Assembly: GCA_023412805.1 (NCBI GenBank)
Contig: JAEZRM010000072.1
Span: 17,356 to 81,355, forward strand
Origin: Pseudomonadota bacterium
Lineage (GTDB): Bacteria; Pseudomonadota; Alphaproteobacteria; Rhizobiales; Hyphomicrobiaceae
Length of the DNA stretch: 64,000 nt
Direction of reading: 5' to 3'
Every line of letters starts with the position of its first letter. The first letter of the stretch is position 1. Position numbers and translations under genes: made by a program. The notes under the pieces were generated by a model, which saw nothing but the letters and a program-made list of their open reading frames with translations, was not told where the DNA came from and did not search any database. Below are positions 56,095 to 63,948 of this stretch, piece after piece.

Positions 56095-56727
56095 TCAATC
56101 GACGGCGTGCGCCGTCGGGTGGAGTGAGGGGCAGAAACCGGCCGAAAGTACGGCGACGATCGAGGGCGGGGTGAGCACTTCAACCATCGCTGCGGCCGGC
56201 CGCTCGATCGGCGGACCATAGCCCGTAAAGTCCCAAGGCAGCAGCCAGCCGGCGAGCAGGAGATGCGGTGCGCCCTGCCAGCGGATGAACGTGCCGCCGG
56301 GGAGTGCATCGACGTTCGTGTAGTAGGTACGCTTGTCACGCTCGGGCGTCAGGCGTTCGGTGTGAAGGACGGCATCCATCTCGTCGGCCATGGCCCGGCC
56401 CGCGCCGCCGCCATGGACCTCCGCCCAGAGCTTCGCGAACCACAGAAAATCCTGTCGCCGGCATTCGCCGCAGGGGCGGTGCCCCGCCGCGAGCGCTGTG
56501 GCCTCGTCGAGGAAAAACAGCTCCGTGTAACGGCCCGGCTGCATGAGCGCGCGGCGGCGGCCATTGAATTCGAGCCGGCAACAGATCCATTGCCGGCTTG
56601 CCCATCGGCGGGGGCCGAGCGTGCGATCGGGGCGGTGTATGGCGCCGCCGCGATTGCCCATGACGGTGCCGCGCGCCGCACTGGCGATGATCGAGCTGTC
56701 CGGGGTGACACGGTTCTGGAGTGGCAT
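56095..56727 (-). CDS. Conserved hypothetical protein with CxxC metal-site-like motif
   Basis: A 210-residue protein. The start at 56727 gives MPLQNRVTPDSSIIASAARG, which I recall as the conserved beginning of an uncharacterised bacterial family; an ATG at 56742 is also possible. The centre has GRYTELFFLDEATALAAGHR-PCGECRRQDF. The GHRPCxxCRR pattern resembles the metal-binding domain of Ada DNA-repair proteins. The C-terminus (GGTFIRWQGAPHLLLAGWLL) looks like a separate beta-rich segment. Function unknown; DNA or nucleotide damage handling is only a guess. It is divergent from the enoyl-CoA hydratase gene. Confidence 0.7.
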   Translation of the reverse strand: MPLQNRVTPDSSIIASAARGTVMGNRGGAIHRPDRTLGPRRWASRQWICCRLEFNGRRRALMQPGRYTELFFLDEATALAAGHRPCGECRRQDFLWFAKLWAEVHGGGAGRAMADEMDAVLHTERLTPERDKRTYYTNVDALPGGTFIRWQGAPHLLLAGWLLPWDFTGYGPPIERPAAAMVEVLTPPSIVAVLSAGFCPSLHPTAHAVD

Positions 56728-56776
56728 CGCGGCTTCTGCCATATGTGCGGCTTCAGACACGCAGGAGCCCTCTACA

Positions 56777-57565
56777 ATGACCGAAGCCGCCGTGCATGTG
56801 AAGACTGAGGAGCGCCCGAGCGGGCGCGTCGCGACTGTCACGATCGACAACCAGCGGCGCCTCAACTGCCTCGCCAGCCCGACCATTATTACCCTCCGGC
56901 AGACATTCGAGAAGCTCTCCGAGGATGCGGAACTTCGCGCCATCATTCTGACCGGCGCCGGCGACAAGGCCTTCATCGGCGGCGCGGATCTGCGCGAGCT
57001 CGGCGCAGCCGATCCCGATACTGTCCGCCTCTTCATTACGCGCCTGCATAAGGCCTGCCTCGCCATCCGCGATTGTCCGGTGCCAGTCATCGGCCGCGTG
57101 AATGGCTTCTGCCTTGGCGCCGGGCTCGAAGTGGCCGCGAGCTGCGACATGCGCGTGTCCTCCGACAACGCCATCTACGGCATGCCCGAGGTGCATATGG
57201 GGCTGCCGTCCGTAATCGAGGCCGCGCTGCTGCCGGGCCTCATCGGCTGGGGCAAGACGCGCGAGATCCTGATCACCGGCGAGACATTCGGCGCCGTGGA
57301 GGCGCGCGCCATGGGCTTCGTTCAGAAGGTCGTGCCGGCCGCCGAGATCGACGCGGCCGTGGAGCACTGGCTCGGCCTTATCGGACGCGCGACGCCAAAG
57401 GCCGTGCGCAATCAGAAGGCGCTCATGAACCGCTGGGAGCGCGTCTCGGTCGATGAGGGTGTCTACGCCGGTATTGACGCGATTTCTGACGCCTATACGA
57501 CCGGCGAGCCCCAGGCAGCCATCAAAGCCTTCTTCGATATGAAGAAACAAAAATCGGGGCACTGA
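56777..57565 (+). CDS. Enoyl-CoA hydratase/isomerase family protein
   Basis: A 262-residue crotonase-fold enzyme. The ATG at 56777 has AGGAG ten bases upstream. The oxyanion-hole motif FIGGADLRELG and the second glycine-rich GRVNGFCLGAGLEVAASCD motif are present. The catalytic-glutamate region is IYGMPEVHMGLPSVIEAALL; the first Glu is in MPEVH, but the second position, often Glu, is less clear. Pathway is unassigned because neighbouring genes are not fatty-acid enzymes. Confidence 0.87.
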   Translation: MTEAAVHVKTEERPSGRVATVTIDNQRRLNCLASPTIITLRQTFEKLSEDAELRAIILTGAGDKAFIGGADLRELGAADPDTVRLFITRLHKACLAIRDCPVPVIGRVNGFCLGAGLEVAASCDMRVSSDNAIYGMPEVHMGLPSVIEAALLPGLIGWGKTREILITGETFGAVEARAMGFVQKVVPAAEIDAAVEHWLGLIGRATPKAVRNQKALMNRWERVSVDEGVYAGIDAISDAYTTGEPQAAIKAFFDMKKQKSGH

Positions 57566-57710
57566 CGTTTCGTCGTCGAGCGCGCCACTGTTCACCCACA
57601 GTGGGGTCGCTATATAAGGGGAGAGGTTAACCAAGTCCGCCGCACGATTGCGTGCAGCGGCCTTTTGGCTGTGGCCATCCCGTGGGACTGGCGCGAGCGG
57701 CGGCGGAAAC

Positions 57711-59642
57711 GTGAGCGAACGGCAAATCCCGGCAATCAGCAGAGCGTGCTTCCAGCCTATCGGCTGGTGCCGTCGCGCGACGGTCGCGGCGGTGGTTGCG
57801 GCGTTGCTCGCTCCGGCTTTGCCCGCGCCCAGGCTTCAGGCCCAGCCCGGACAGAATGCGGCGCAGACACCATCCCCTCCCTCGGCCGCCCCTTCGACGT
57901 CTCCGCAAGGCGCACCGATGTCCCGCGCGGAGTATGAGCAGTGCCAGGCCGGCGACGAGGCCACTTTCCGCGCGGCCGTCGCACGCGTCACGCAGGATGC
58001 ACTGACCAAGAGTCTCGCCGATCTCGATTACGCGCCGATCGTGCGCGAGGCCTGGCGGCGCGGCAATGTCGATGACGTGCTCTGGCGCCAGGTGGATGTC
58101 GCCATCGGTGAAGTGCGCGAGGAATCGAGCTGGACGGAGCTGATCGGCTCGATCGCCTTCCAGGAGACGGCACAGAAACTCGCGACGACGACCTCCGAGC
58201 GCGTGTTCCGTTCCGATGCCATGCAGAAGGCCATCCTCGGCGTCGCCAGTGCCGTCGGCAATGAAGTCGGCCGCCGCATGGAGCAGGGTCTCAGTGCCGC
58301 CGCCGAGCCGGTTGCCCAATGCATGCAGGCCTTCCTCGGCCCGCGCTATGGCGGCATGGTGGCGCGCTCGGTAAGCCGTGACACGGGACGTGAGTTCACC
58401 ATCGACCCGTCCAAGGCGAGCGCAAGCGTTTCCACGGGACAGGTACTCATCCAGGGCAGCGAAGGCTTGACCGGTACGGTGCTGCTCATCGTGCGCCGCC
58501 AGCTCTCGCGCATGGCCATGAGCGTCGGCCAGCGCGTGGTCGGCGCCATCCTCAGCCGCATTGTGGGTGTCGTCGCAGGCGGCATCGGCATCGCGCTCAT
58601 CGCCAAGGATATCTGGGAGTTCCGCCACGGCGTGCTGCCGATCATCTCCAGCGAGATGAAGAGCACGGAAACGCGCGACAAGGTGCAGGCGGAGCTGGCC
58701 AAGGTCATCGGCGAGCAGATCAACGAGCACACGCGCGAGATCGCGGGTACGGCTGCCGATCGCGTGACCGAGATCTGGCGCGAGTTCCGCCGCGCGCACG
58801 CCAAAGTGCTGGAGCTTGCGGAGAAGGATGACCGCTTCCGTCGCTTTCTCGATACGGTGACGCCGGCCAAGCTGCCGCGTCTCGACGAGGTTGTTGCCCT
58901 CGTGCTCGCCGGAGAGGGCGAACCCGCGCTGACGCGGCGTCTCGGTGATGGCACACTTCACCGCGCCATCGAGACTATGCCCGCTGAAGCTATCGCCATT
59001 TCGCGCGATACGCGCTCGCTGGAGACAGGCTTCAAGTGGTGGGCGCTGGCGGACGACAAGCTGCCGGAGGTCGTAGCCTATGAGCTGCATCGCCTGGGTC
59101 CGCCGGACGAGATGAGCAAAGTGGCGTTGTCCCGCCTGCTCGTGCTCGAGGATCGCGTTGCCATCAATCGCCTCGCGAGTCTGACGCGTGCCGAGCGCGA
59201 GCCGCTGCTCGAACTGCCGCCGCGCGATCTCAATCGCCTCGCGCGCGCACTTCCCGAGACCGATCTCAAGTCGCTCTCGCGCTACATGAACACGCTCGAG
59301 CCGGCCGCGGCGCAGCGCCTGCTCGCCGTCGTCGGGCTCGCCCCTGCACGCATGTCCGCCTTCACGGTTTCCGGCGTGCAGCCGGCGATCCTCGCGAGCC
59401 GCGATCAGGCTGAAGCCGTCGCTGTGATCGCGCGCTCCGATGCGATCTTCGACTTCTTCGTCTTTGCCGAGGACGTGCGCTCCGTGCGCGACGGGCGCAT
59501 CAGTCCGCTGCTGCTCTGGGCGCGCTATCCGATCGCAATCAGCGTGTTCGGCTTTACTCTGCTGATCGTGCTGCTCATGCTGTGGCGCCTCATCTTCGGC
59601 CGCCGCACGCGCATTGTGATCGCGCAGAACGGCAAATCGTGA
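57711..59642 (+). CDS. Large membrane protein of unknown function
   Basis: A 643-residue protein from the GTG at 57711 (MSERQIPAISRACFQPIGWC); the frame extends to a TTG at 57648. A helix at ~22-45 looks like an uncleaved signal anchor. Another hydrophobic stretch at ~280-300 (VGAILSRIVGVVAGGIGIAL) and a C-terminal helix (YPIAISVFGFTLLIVLLMLW) follow. The body is helical, with periplasmic-type repeats and no recognised enzyme motif. It ends 11 bases before a YbjQ-like gene, so they are likely cotranscribed. An equally long minus-strand frame is rejected because it has the His/Arg/Asp-rich composition of an antisense shadow. Confidence 0.7.
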   Translation: MSERQIPAISRACFQPIGWCRRATVAAVVAALLAPALPAPRLQAQPGQNAAQTPSPPSAAPSTSPQGAPMSRAEYEQCQAGDEATFRAAVARVTQDALTKSLADLDYAPIVREAWRRGNVDDVLWRQVDVAIGEVREESSWTELIGSIAFQETAQKLATTTSERVFRSDAMQKAILGVASAVGNEVGRRMEQGLSAAAEPVAQCMQAFLGPRYGGMVARSVSRDTGREFTIDPSKASASVSTGQVLIQGSEGLTGTVLLIVRRQLSRMAMSVGQRVVGAILSRIVGVVAGGIGIALIAKDIWEFRHGVLPIISSEMKSTETRDKVQAELAKVIGEQINEHTREIAGTAADRVTEIWREFRRAHAKVLELAEKDDRFRRFLDTVTPAKLPRLDEVVALVLAGEGEPALTRRLGDGTLHRAIETMPAEAIAISRDTRSLETGFKWWALADDKLPEVVAYELHRLGPPDEMSKVALSRLLVLEDRVAINRLASLTRAEREPLLELPPRDLNRLARALPETDLKSLSRYMNTLEPAAAQRLLAVVGLAPARMSAFTVSGVQPAILASRDQAEAVAVIARSDAIFDFFVFAEDVRSVRDGRISPLLLWARYPIAISVFGFTLLIVLLMLWRLIFGRRTRIVIAQNGKS

Positions 59643-59653
59643 CCGGAGCTCCA

Positions 59654-59974
59654 ATGCGCCTCGTGACCACCGACAGGATCGACGACGCCGAGTTTGTGAC
59701 GGGCGATCTTGTCTATGCCGTTGCCGTCAGCGGCGCCAACATCGTGCGCGACATGCGCGAAGCCGTCATCAACACCATCGGCGGCCACATGACGCGCTAT
59801 GAGCAGCTCGTCGACATGACCATCGCGCGCGCACTCGAATCCCTCAAAGCGCGTGCTGCCGAGCAGGGCTATGACGGTGTGCTCGCTGTTCGCCTCAGCC
59901 ATCCCGTGATCACGAACGGCGCCGTCGAGGTCGTCGCGACTGGAACGGGTTTCCGGTACGCAGCAAAACCCTGA
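59654..59974 (+). CDS. YbjQ/UPF0145-family putative heavy-metal-binding protein
   Basis: A 106-residue cytosolic protein with GGAG six bases before the ATG. The GANIVRDMREAVINTIGGHM segment, the RALESLKARAAEQGYDGVLA helix and the VEVVATGTGFRY end match the YbjQ family, which forms pentamers and is annotated as metal binding. No function is established. It directly follows the large membrane protein gene. Confidence 0.87.
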   Translation: MRLVTTDRIDDAEFVTGDLVYAVAVSGANIVRDMREAVINTIGGHMTRYEQLVDMTIARALESLKARAAEQGYDGVLAVRLSHPVITNGAVEVVATGTGFRYAAKP

Positions 59975-60146
59975 GGTGCAGCGCCTGCACCACCGCGCCT
60001 AAGCCCATGGCGCGATTCAGCTATTCGCGTGCCACACCGCTCTGCAAAAGTTGCGTCGAGGGGGTCACAAGGTCGGCCGAATCGTGTTGATCATGCAGCG
60101 ATTGGCGCTGCCTCGGCGCGCGCGTGTCGGAATGGGGAACACCATC

Positions 60147-60323
60147 ATGGTTCTGAAAGCACCGGGCATTATCACCTTCATTCTGTCGATCGTTCTGACA
60201 GTCTGCGTGCTCATGGTGCAATTCTTCGGCGCGCAGATCCCGGTCGTGCAGGGCAATGAATTCTGGTTCCTGCTGCTCTCGCACGTCATCCTGCTGCTCG
60301 GATGCATCATGCGCGGTCTCTGA
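60147..60323 (+). CDS. Small two-helix membrane protein
   Basis: A 58-residue protein (MVLKAPGIITFILSIVLTVC...) with GGGGAA eight bases before the ATG. A longer frame opens at 60051 but its extra residues are not membrane-like. Helices span ~8-28 and ~38-54, separated by FFGAQIPVVQGNEFWF. Similar small proteins with a GNEFWF motif occur in related bacteria, as I recall, but no role is known. It may belong to the same transcript as the YbjQ-like gene. Confidence 0.7.
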   Translation: MVLKAPGIITFILSIVLTVCVLMVQFFGAQIPVVQGNEFWFLLLSHVILLLGCIMRGL

Positions 60324-60379
60324 CGCGCAAACGGGCGGGAATCATCGCGCCCGCTCGATTCTTCAGCTGATCAATTCAA

Positions 60380-60691
60380 TCACGGAAAGACCTGCACCCA
60401 GCCCGTGCCGGCGCGGTCGGACACTGTGCCGAAGTGCTTGTCGTAATCGGCACGCAGCTCCTTCAGGTACCCCGAGGCCTGGAATGCCGCGAACGTCGCC
60501 TCGTCCTTGAACTCGTAGATGGCCATGTAATCGTATTTGTCTTCGCCCATGATGCGCTTGTAGCGCCGTCCGCTGACAGCGCCGTTGTAGCGCAGCACCT
60601 GCGGCACATGCTCCTCGTCGTACCACTTGTTGAAGGCCGCTTCTTGCGCCGCCGTGATCGTCGCGCGCACCATGAAAACCGTCACTGCCAT
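60380..60691 (-). CDS. EthD/dimeric alpha-beta barrel-type small protein
   Basis: A 103-residue cytosolic protein beginning MAVTVFMVRATITAAQEAAF. The EEAFNxWYDEEHVP-type motif (AAFNKWYDEEHVPQVLRYNG) and the KYDYMAIYEFKDEATFAAFQ strand-helix pair fit the dimeric ferredoxin-like barrel superfamily (EthD/DUF4286-like). Such proteins often help oxidise or bind hydrophobic or haem-like molecules. The exact role is unknown. It is followed by the 83-residue protein gene upstream on the same strand, 34 bases away. Confidence 0.8.
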   Translation of the reverse strand: MAVTVFMVRATITAAQEAAFNKWYDEEHVPQVLRYNGAVSGRRYKRIMGEDKYDYMAIYEFKDEATFAAFQASGYLKELRADYDKHFGTVSDRAGTGWVQVFP

Positions 60692-60725
60692 GGGTGTTCC
60701 TCCGGTTCTGCTCTTGTTGGTTTGA

Positions 60726-60977
60726 TCAGTACGTCAGCGCGGCCTTGATCGCGATCAGCTCCTGGCGGCCATCCGGATACGCTTCGTACGCCTTGCCCGC
60801 GCGCCGGTACCAGTAGCGGCTGTTGCTCTCATCGGGCTCCATTTTGTGAAGCACGGCATGTATCCAGCACGAGGTCGGATCGCTTTCGTCGCTCTGGACG
60901 ATCGCGTGCGCCGCCTCCCACTCGCCCGCGAGCGCGTGCTCGACAGCCTGCACCAGCTCCGAACGCTCCATACTCAT
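60726..60977 (-). CDS. Conserved small protein with tetratricopeptide-like helices
   Basis: An 83-residue soluble protein: MSMERSELVQAVEHALAGEW, then AAHAIVQSDESDPTSCWIHA and a basic NSRYWYRRAGKAYEAYPDG segment. The helix-turn-helix spacing and NSRYWYRRA recall a conserved small family I cannot name. The ATG is directly preceded by the left arm of a large inverted repeat (60979-61056), so translation could be controlled by RNA structure. A second in-frame ATG at 60971 exists. Confidence 0.75.
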   Translation of the reverse strand: MSMERSELVQAVEHALAGEWEAAHAIVQSDESDPTSCWIHAVLHKMEPDESNSRYWYRRAGKAYEAYPDGRQELIAIKAALTY

Positions 60978-60978
60978 G

Positions 60979-61056
60979 CTAGTGTCCCGATTCCGAAGTT
61001 CGCCAGCCCTCGATGCTGGTGTCCCGAGCGAACTTCGGAATCAAAAGGGACACTAG
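60979..61056. repeat. Large imperfect inverted repeat directly 5' of the small gene
   Basis: The left arm (60979-61003) and the right arm (61028-61056) are perfect 25-base complements except for a four-A bulge in the right arm. The centre can form its own CCAGC/GCTGG stem. On the minus strand it would be the untranslated leader of the 83-residue protein. Confidence 0.8.
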
Positions 61057-61067
61057 AATTGGTTCTG

Positions 61068-61143
61068 CTCGTGTGATTCAGATCGAGAAATTCGCTCGGT
61101 ACCGTGCGGCCTGGTTTGGCGAATTTCTCGATCATCACACGAG
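61068..61143. repeat. Second large imperfect inverted repeat, overlapping the monooxygenase 3' end
   Basis: The arms 61068-61095 and 61119-61143 are complementary over 25 bases with a three-base bulge (TCA in the left arm). The right arm includes the last codons of the monooxygenase gene. It may act as the 3' stem of that transcript. Confidence 0.8.
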
Positions 61144-62496
61144 TCCACGCTTCACATTCCGCCACGCGCCGACTTCCGGGCGCGCAAGGCCGAGGTTCTC
61201 ACGCAGCGTCGCGCCGCGATAGTCCTTGTGGTAGAGCCCGCGCTTCTGCAGCTCCGGCACCACGAAGCGCACGAAGTCCTCGTACGTACCCGGCACGCTC
61301 GTTGCGCCGACGACAAAGCCGTCACACGCCGGTCCGGTGAAATACTCTTCGAACATGTCGGCCACTTCCTTGGGCCCGCCGACCCAGGGATTGTTGAGCC
61401 GCCCGCGGCCGCTGATGCGGATGAAATCGCGGATCGTCGGGTTCTTCGTTCCCGCAGCCTTGAGCACGCGATCGCGGATGGTCTGCAGGCCGCTCATGGA
61501 CGCAATGTCCTCGTCCGTCAGCGGCTCGTCGAGCGGCTTCGAGCCGAAGTCGAAGTTCAAGGCCTCCGAGAGCAGCATGAGGCTGTCCACCTCGAGCGGC
61601 AGCTTGTCGAGAGCCGCGCGCTTATCCTCGGCTTCCATCTTCGTCTCGGCGACGACGGGATGCACGAGCGCGCCGATCAACATGCTGTTCGGATCGCGGC
61701 CGGTCGCGGCGCACAGCGCCTTCAATTCCGCGTATTCCTTTTTGCCGACTTCGAGGCTCGGCGTGTACGTGAAGATCATCTCGCCCCATTCGGAAGCGAA
61801 GCGCTTGCCGCGACCGCTCTGACCCGCCTGGATGAGCAGCGGATGGCCTTGCGCCGAGCGCGGTACCGTGAATGGTCCGCGCGACTTGAAGCTCTCGCCC
61901 TTGTAGTCGAGCCGATGCACCTTCGAGGCATCAGCGAAACGGCCCGTCGTCTTATCGACGATCAGCGCATCGTCCGCCCAGGTATCCCAGTGACCGAGCA
62001 CGACCTGCATGAACTCGTCGGCTTTGTCGTAGCGCTCGTCATGCTCTGCGACGTCGTCGCGCCCCATGTTGCGCGCCTCGATGTCGTTGAGCGACGTGAC
62101 GATGTTCCAGCCCGCGCGCCCGTTGGTCATGAGGTCGAGCGTCGCGAACATGCGCGCGACGTGGAAGGGCTCGTAGTACGTTGTCGAGTAGGTCGCGCCG
62201 AGGCCGAGCCGCTCGGTCGCCATGCCCATGGCCATCATGCAGGCCACGGGATCCATCTTCACGCAGCGAATGCCGTTCTCGACGGCCTCCGTGTAACGCC
62301 CGCCATGAAACTCCGGCATGCCGAGCCGGTCATCGAAAAAGGCGAGCTGGAACTTGCCAGCCTCGAGCACCTTGCCGATGTGGCGATAGAAATCGGGCGA
62401 CATGAAATCCGTGCGCGACTCCGGGTGGCGCCAGGAGGCGGCGAAGTTCGAGCAGTTCTGCGCCTGAAGAAATCCGATCAGCGCCATCTGTCGCAT
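61135..62496 (-). CDS. NtaA/DmoA-family FMN-dependent monooxygenase
   Basis: A 453-residue luciferase-like flavin monooxygenase, the usual length for nitrilotriacetate/dimethylsulfide monooxygenase relatives. Signatures are SPDFYRHIGKVLEAGKFQLA, ERLGLGATYSTTYYEPFHVA, TNGRAGWNIVTSLNDIEARN and FADASKVHRLDYKGESFKSR. It needs reduced FMN from a partner reductase, which is not encoded next to it. The substrate (an organosulfur or chelator compound) cannot be decided. The C-terminal 10 residues overlap an inverted repeat. Confidence 0.9.
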   Translation of the reverse strand: MRQMALIGFLQAQNCSNFAASWRHPESRTDFMSPDFYRHIGKVLEAGKFQLAFFDDRLGMPEFHGGRYTEAVENGIRCVKMDPVACMMAMGMATERLGLGATYSTTYYEPFHVARMFATLDLMTNGRAGWNIVTSLNDIEARNMGRDDVAEHDERYDKADEFMQVVLGHWDTWADDALIVDKTTGRFADASKVHRLDYKGESFKSRGPFTVPRSAQGHPLLIQAGQSGRGKRFASEWGEMIFTYTPSLEVGKKEYAELKALCAATGRDPNSMLIGALVHPVVAETKMEAEDKRAALDKLPLEVDSLMLLSEALNFDFGSKPLDEPLTDEDIASMSGLQTIRDRVLKAAGTKNPTIRDFIRISGRGRLNNPWVGGPKEVADMFEEYFTGPACDGFVVGATSVPGTYEDFVRFVVPELQKRGLYHKDYRGATLRENLGLARPEVGAWRNVKRGLV

Positions 62497-62750
62497 GGAG
62501 ACGTGTCCTCGATCTCGTGAGTTGCAGCTTCGCAGAGTAAACGCCCGCCGCTGCCGGCGCCAGATTCATGTCCGGACATCAGATCTGCTTTACCGACTTG
62601 GACGTGCCTCCGATTGTGCGCCGCAGCAATGGCATCGAAGCTGCTTCATTGTTGCGGGCGCCTAGCGTATAGACGCCTCTTGCCGGCCAATCAGGAGCTG
62701 GCGCGCGCACGGGCCGCCGGGCCGTGCAATTGCCGATCGGAGGGCCGCAG

Positions 62751-63746
62751 ATGTCGCAGGACAAGGGGAAGAGTGCAGGGCTGGACCGCGTGCTCGTGGT
62801 CGAGGTCGCGCGCGTCACCGAGGCTGCGGCCATTGCTTCGGCCCGCTTCCGCGGCATGGGCAATGCCAAAGGCGCCGACAAGGCCGCCGTCGATGCCATG
62901 CGCAAGGAACTCGGCAAGATCCACATCCGCGGCAAGGTCGTGATCGGCGAAGGCGAGATGGACGAAGCGCCGATGCTCTACATCGGCGAGGAAGTCGGTA
63001 TGGGCGACGGGCCGGAGGTCGACATCGCCGTCGATCCCCTCGAGGGCACGACCATTTGCGCCAAGGACATGCCGAACTCGCTCGCGGTGATCGCGATCTC
63101 CGAGCGCGGCGGTCTGCTCCACGCGCCCGACATGTACATGGACAAGATCGCCATCGGTCCCGGCTATCCCGAAGGCATCATCGATCTCGATACGCCGATC
63201 GCCGAGCAGCTCGAAAAGCTCGCCAAGGCCAAAGGCGTGCCCGTGGACCAGATCAGCGCCTGCATTCTCGACCGCCCACGCCATTCCGAGATCATCGAGG
63301 CCGTGCGCAAAGTCGGCGCCGGCATCCGCCTCATTCCCGATGGTGACATCGCGGGTGTCATCTGGTGCACCGATCCGCAGCAGACGGGCGTTGACATCTA
63401 TCTCGGTTCTGGTGGCGCGCCCGAAGGCGTGCTTGCAGCGGCTGCGCTCCGCTGCATCGGTGGGCAGATGCAGGGCCGTTTGAAACCCTCGAACCGCGAG
63501 GAAGTCGAGCGCGCGGCGAAGATGGGCATTCCCGACATCAACCGGAAGTTCTCCATGCAGGAGATGGCATCCGGCGACGTGATCTTCTCCGCGACGGGCG
63601 TGACCAGCGGCTCGATCCTGGAAGGCGTGCACTTCCGCGGCGACTTCGCCGAGACCGAAACGCTCGTCATGCGCTCAGCGACAGGCACCGTCCGCCGCGT
63701 GAAGACCACCTTCCGTAACGTCAAGATGAAGATGGCGGGGGTGTAG
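62751..63746 (+). CDS. glpX: Fructose-1,6-bisphosphatase class II
   Basis: A 331-residue GlpX enzyme of gluconeogenesis. The ATG at 62751 has GGAGG seven bases upstream. The metal and substrate motifs are VIGEGEMDEAPMLYIGE, DIAVDPLEGTTICAKDMPNS and GSGGAPEGVLAAAALRCIGG. It hydrolyses fructose 1,6-bisphosphate in the cytosol; some relatives also act on sedoheptulose bisphosphate. It is divergent from the monooxygenase gene. Confidence 0.95.
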   Translation: MSQDKGKSAGLDRVLVVEVARVTEAAAIASARFRGMGNAKGADKAAVDAMRKELGKIHIRGKVVIGEGEMDEAPMLYIGEEVGMGDGPEVDIAVDPLEGTTICAKDMPNSLAVIAISERGGLLHAPDMYMDKIAIGPGYPEGIIDLDTPIAEQLEKLAKAKGVPVDQISACILDRPRHSEIIEAVRKVGAGIRLIPDGDIAGVIWCTDPQQTGVDIYLGSGGAPEGVLAAAALRCIGGQMQGRLKPSNREEVERAAKMGIPDINRKFSMQEMASGDVIFSATGVTSGSILEGVHFRGDFAETETLVMRSATGTVRRVKTTFRNVKMKMAGV

Positions 63747-63811
63747 TTCGCGGCTCCGCCGCGAGCGAGACCATGCCTCTGGCATGCCTCCGGCATGACG
63801 CTCGCGCTCTA

Positions 63812-63846
63812 TCGGGAGGGACGCTCTCCCGAACTCACCCGCTTTT
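63812..63846 (+). terminator. Probable terminator of glpX
   Basis: The stem TCGGGAG/CTCCCGA (63812-63818 with 63826-63832) is followed by a C-rich spacer and TTTT (63843-63846). Build is the same as the other hairpin/C-run/T-run elements in the window. Confidence 0.5.
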
Positions 63847-63880
63847 AATGGTCTGGAGCAAGCCCCGAGCGCTACAGGTC

Positions 63881-63909
63881 CCTTCTCCCCGTTCTTCACG
63901 GGGAGAAGG
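63881..63909. repeat. CCTTCTCCCCG hairpin element
   Basis: A perfect 11-base stem CCTTCTCCCCG/CGGGGAGAAGG with a 7-base loop, followed by TTAGGATGAGGGG. This is a widespread intergenic palindrome type in Hyphomicrobiales, as I recall. Confidence 0.6.
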
Positions 63910-63948
63910 TTAGGATGAGGGGCGGCACAATCGCTGACGTTAGCATGT

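Noticed and set aside
57627..59654. 675-residue open frame on the minus strand opposite the 643-residue membrane protein
   Set aside because: It is His/Arg/Asp/Glu-rich with no fold pattern, the typical composition of an antisense frame in GC-rich DNA; the plus frame has a signal anchor, membrane helices and a downstream partner gene.
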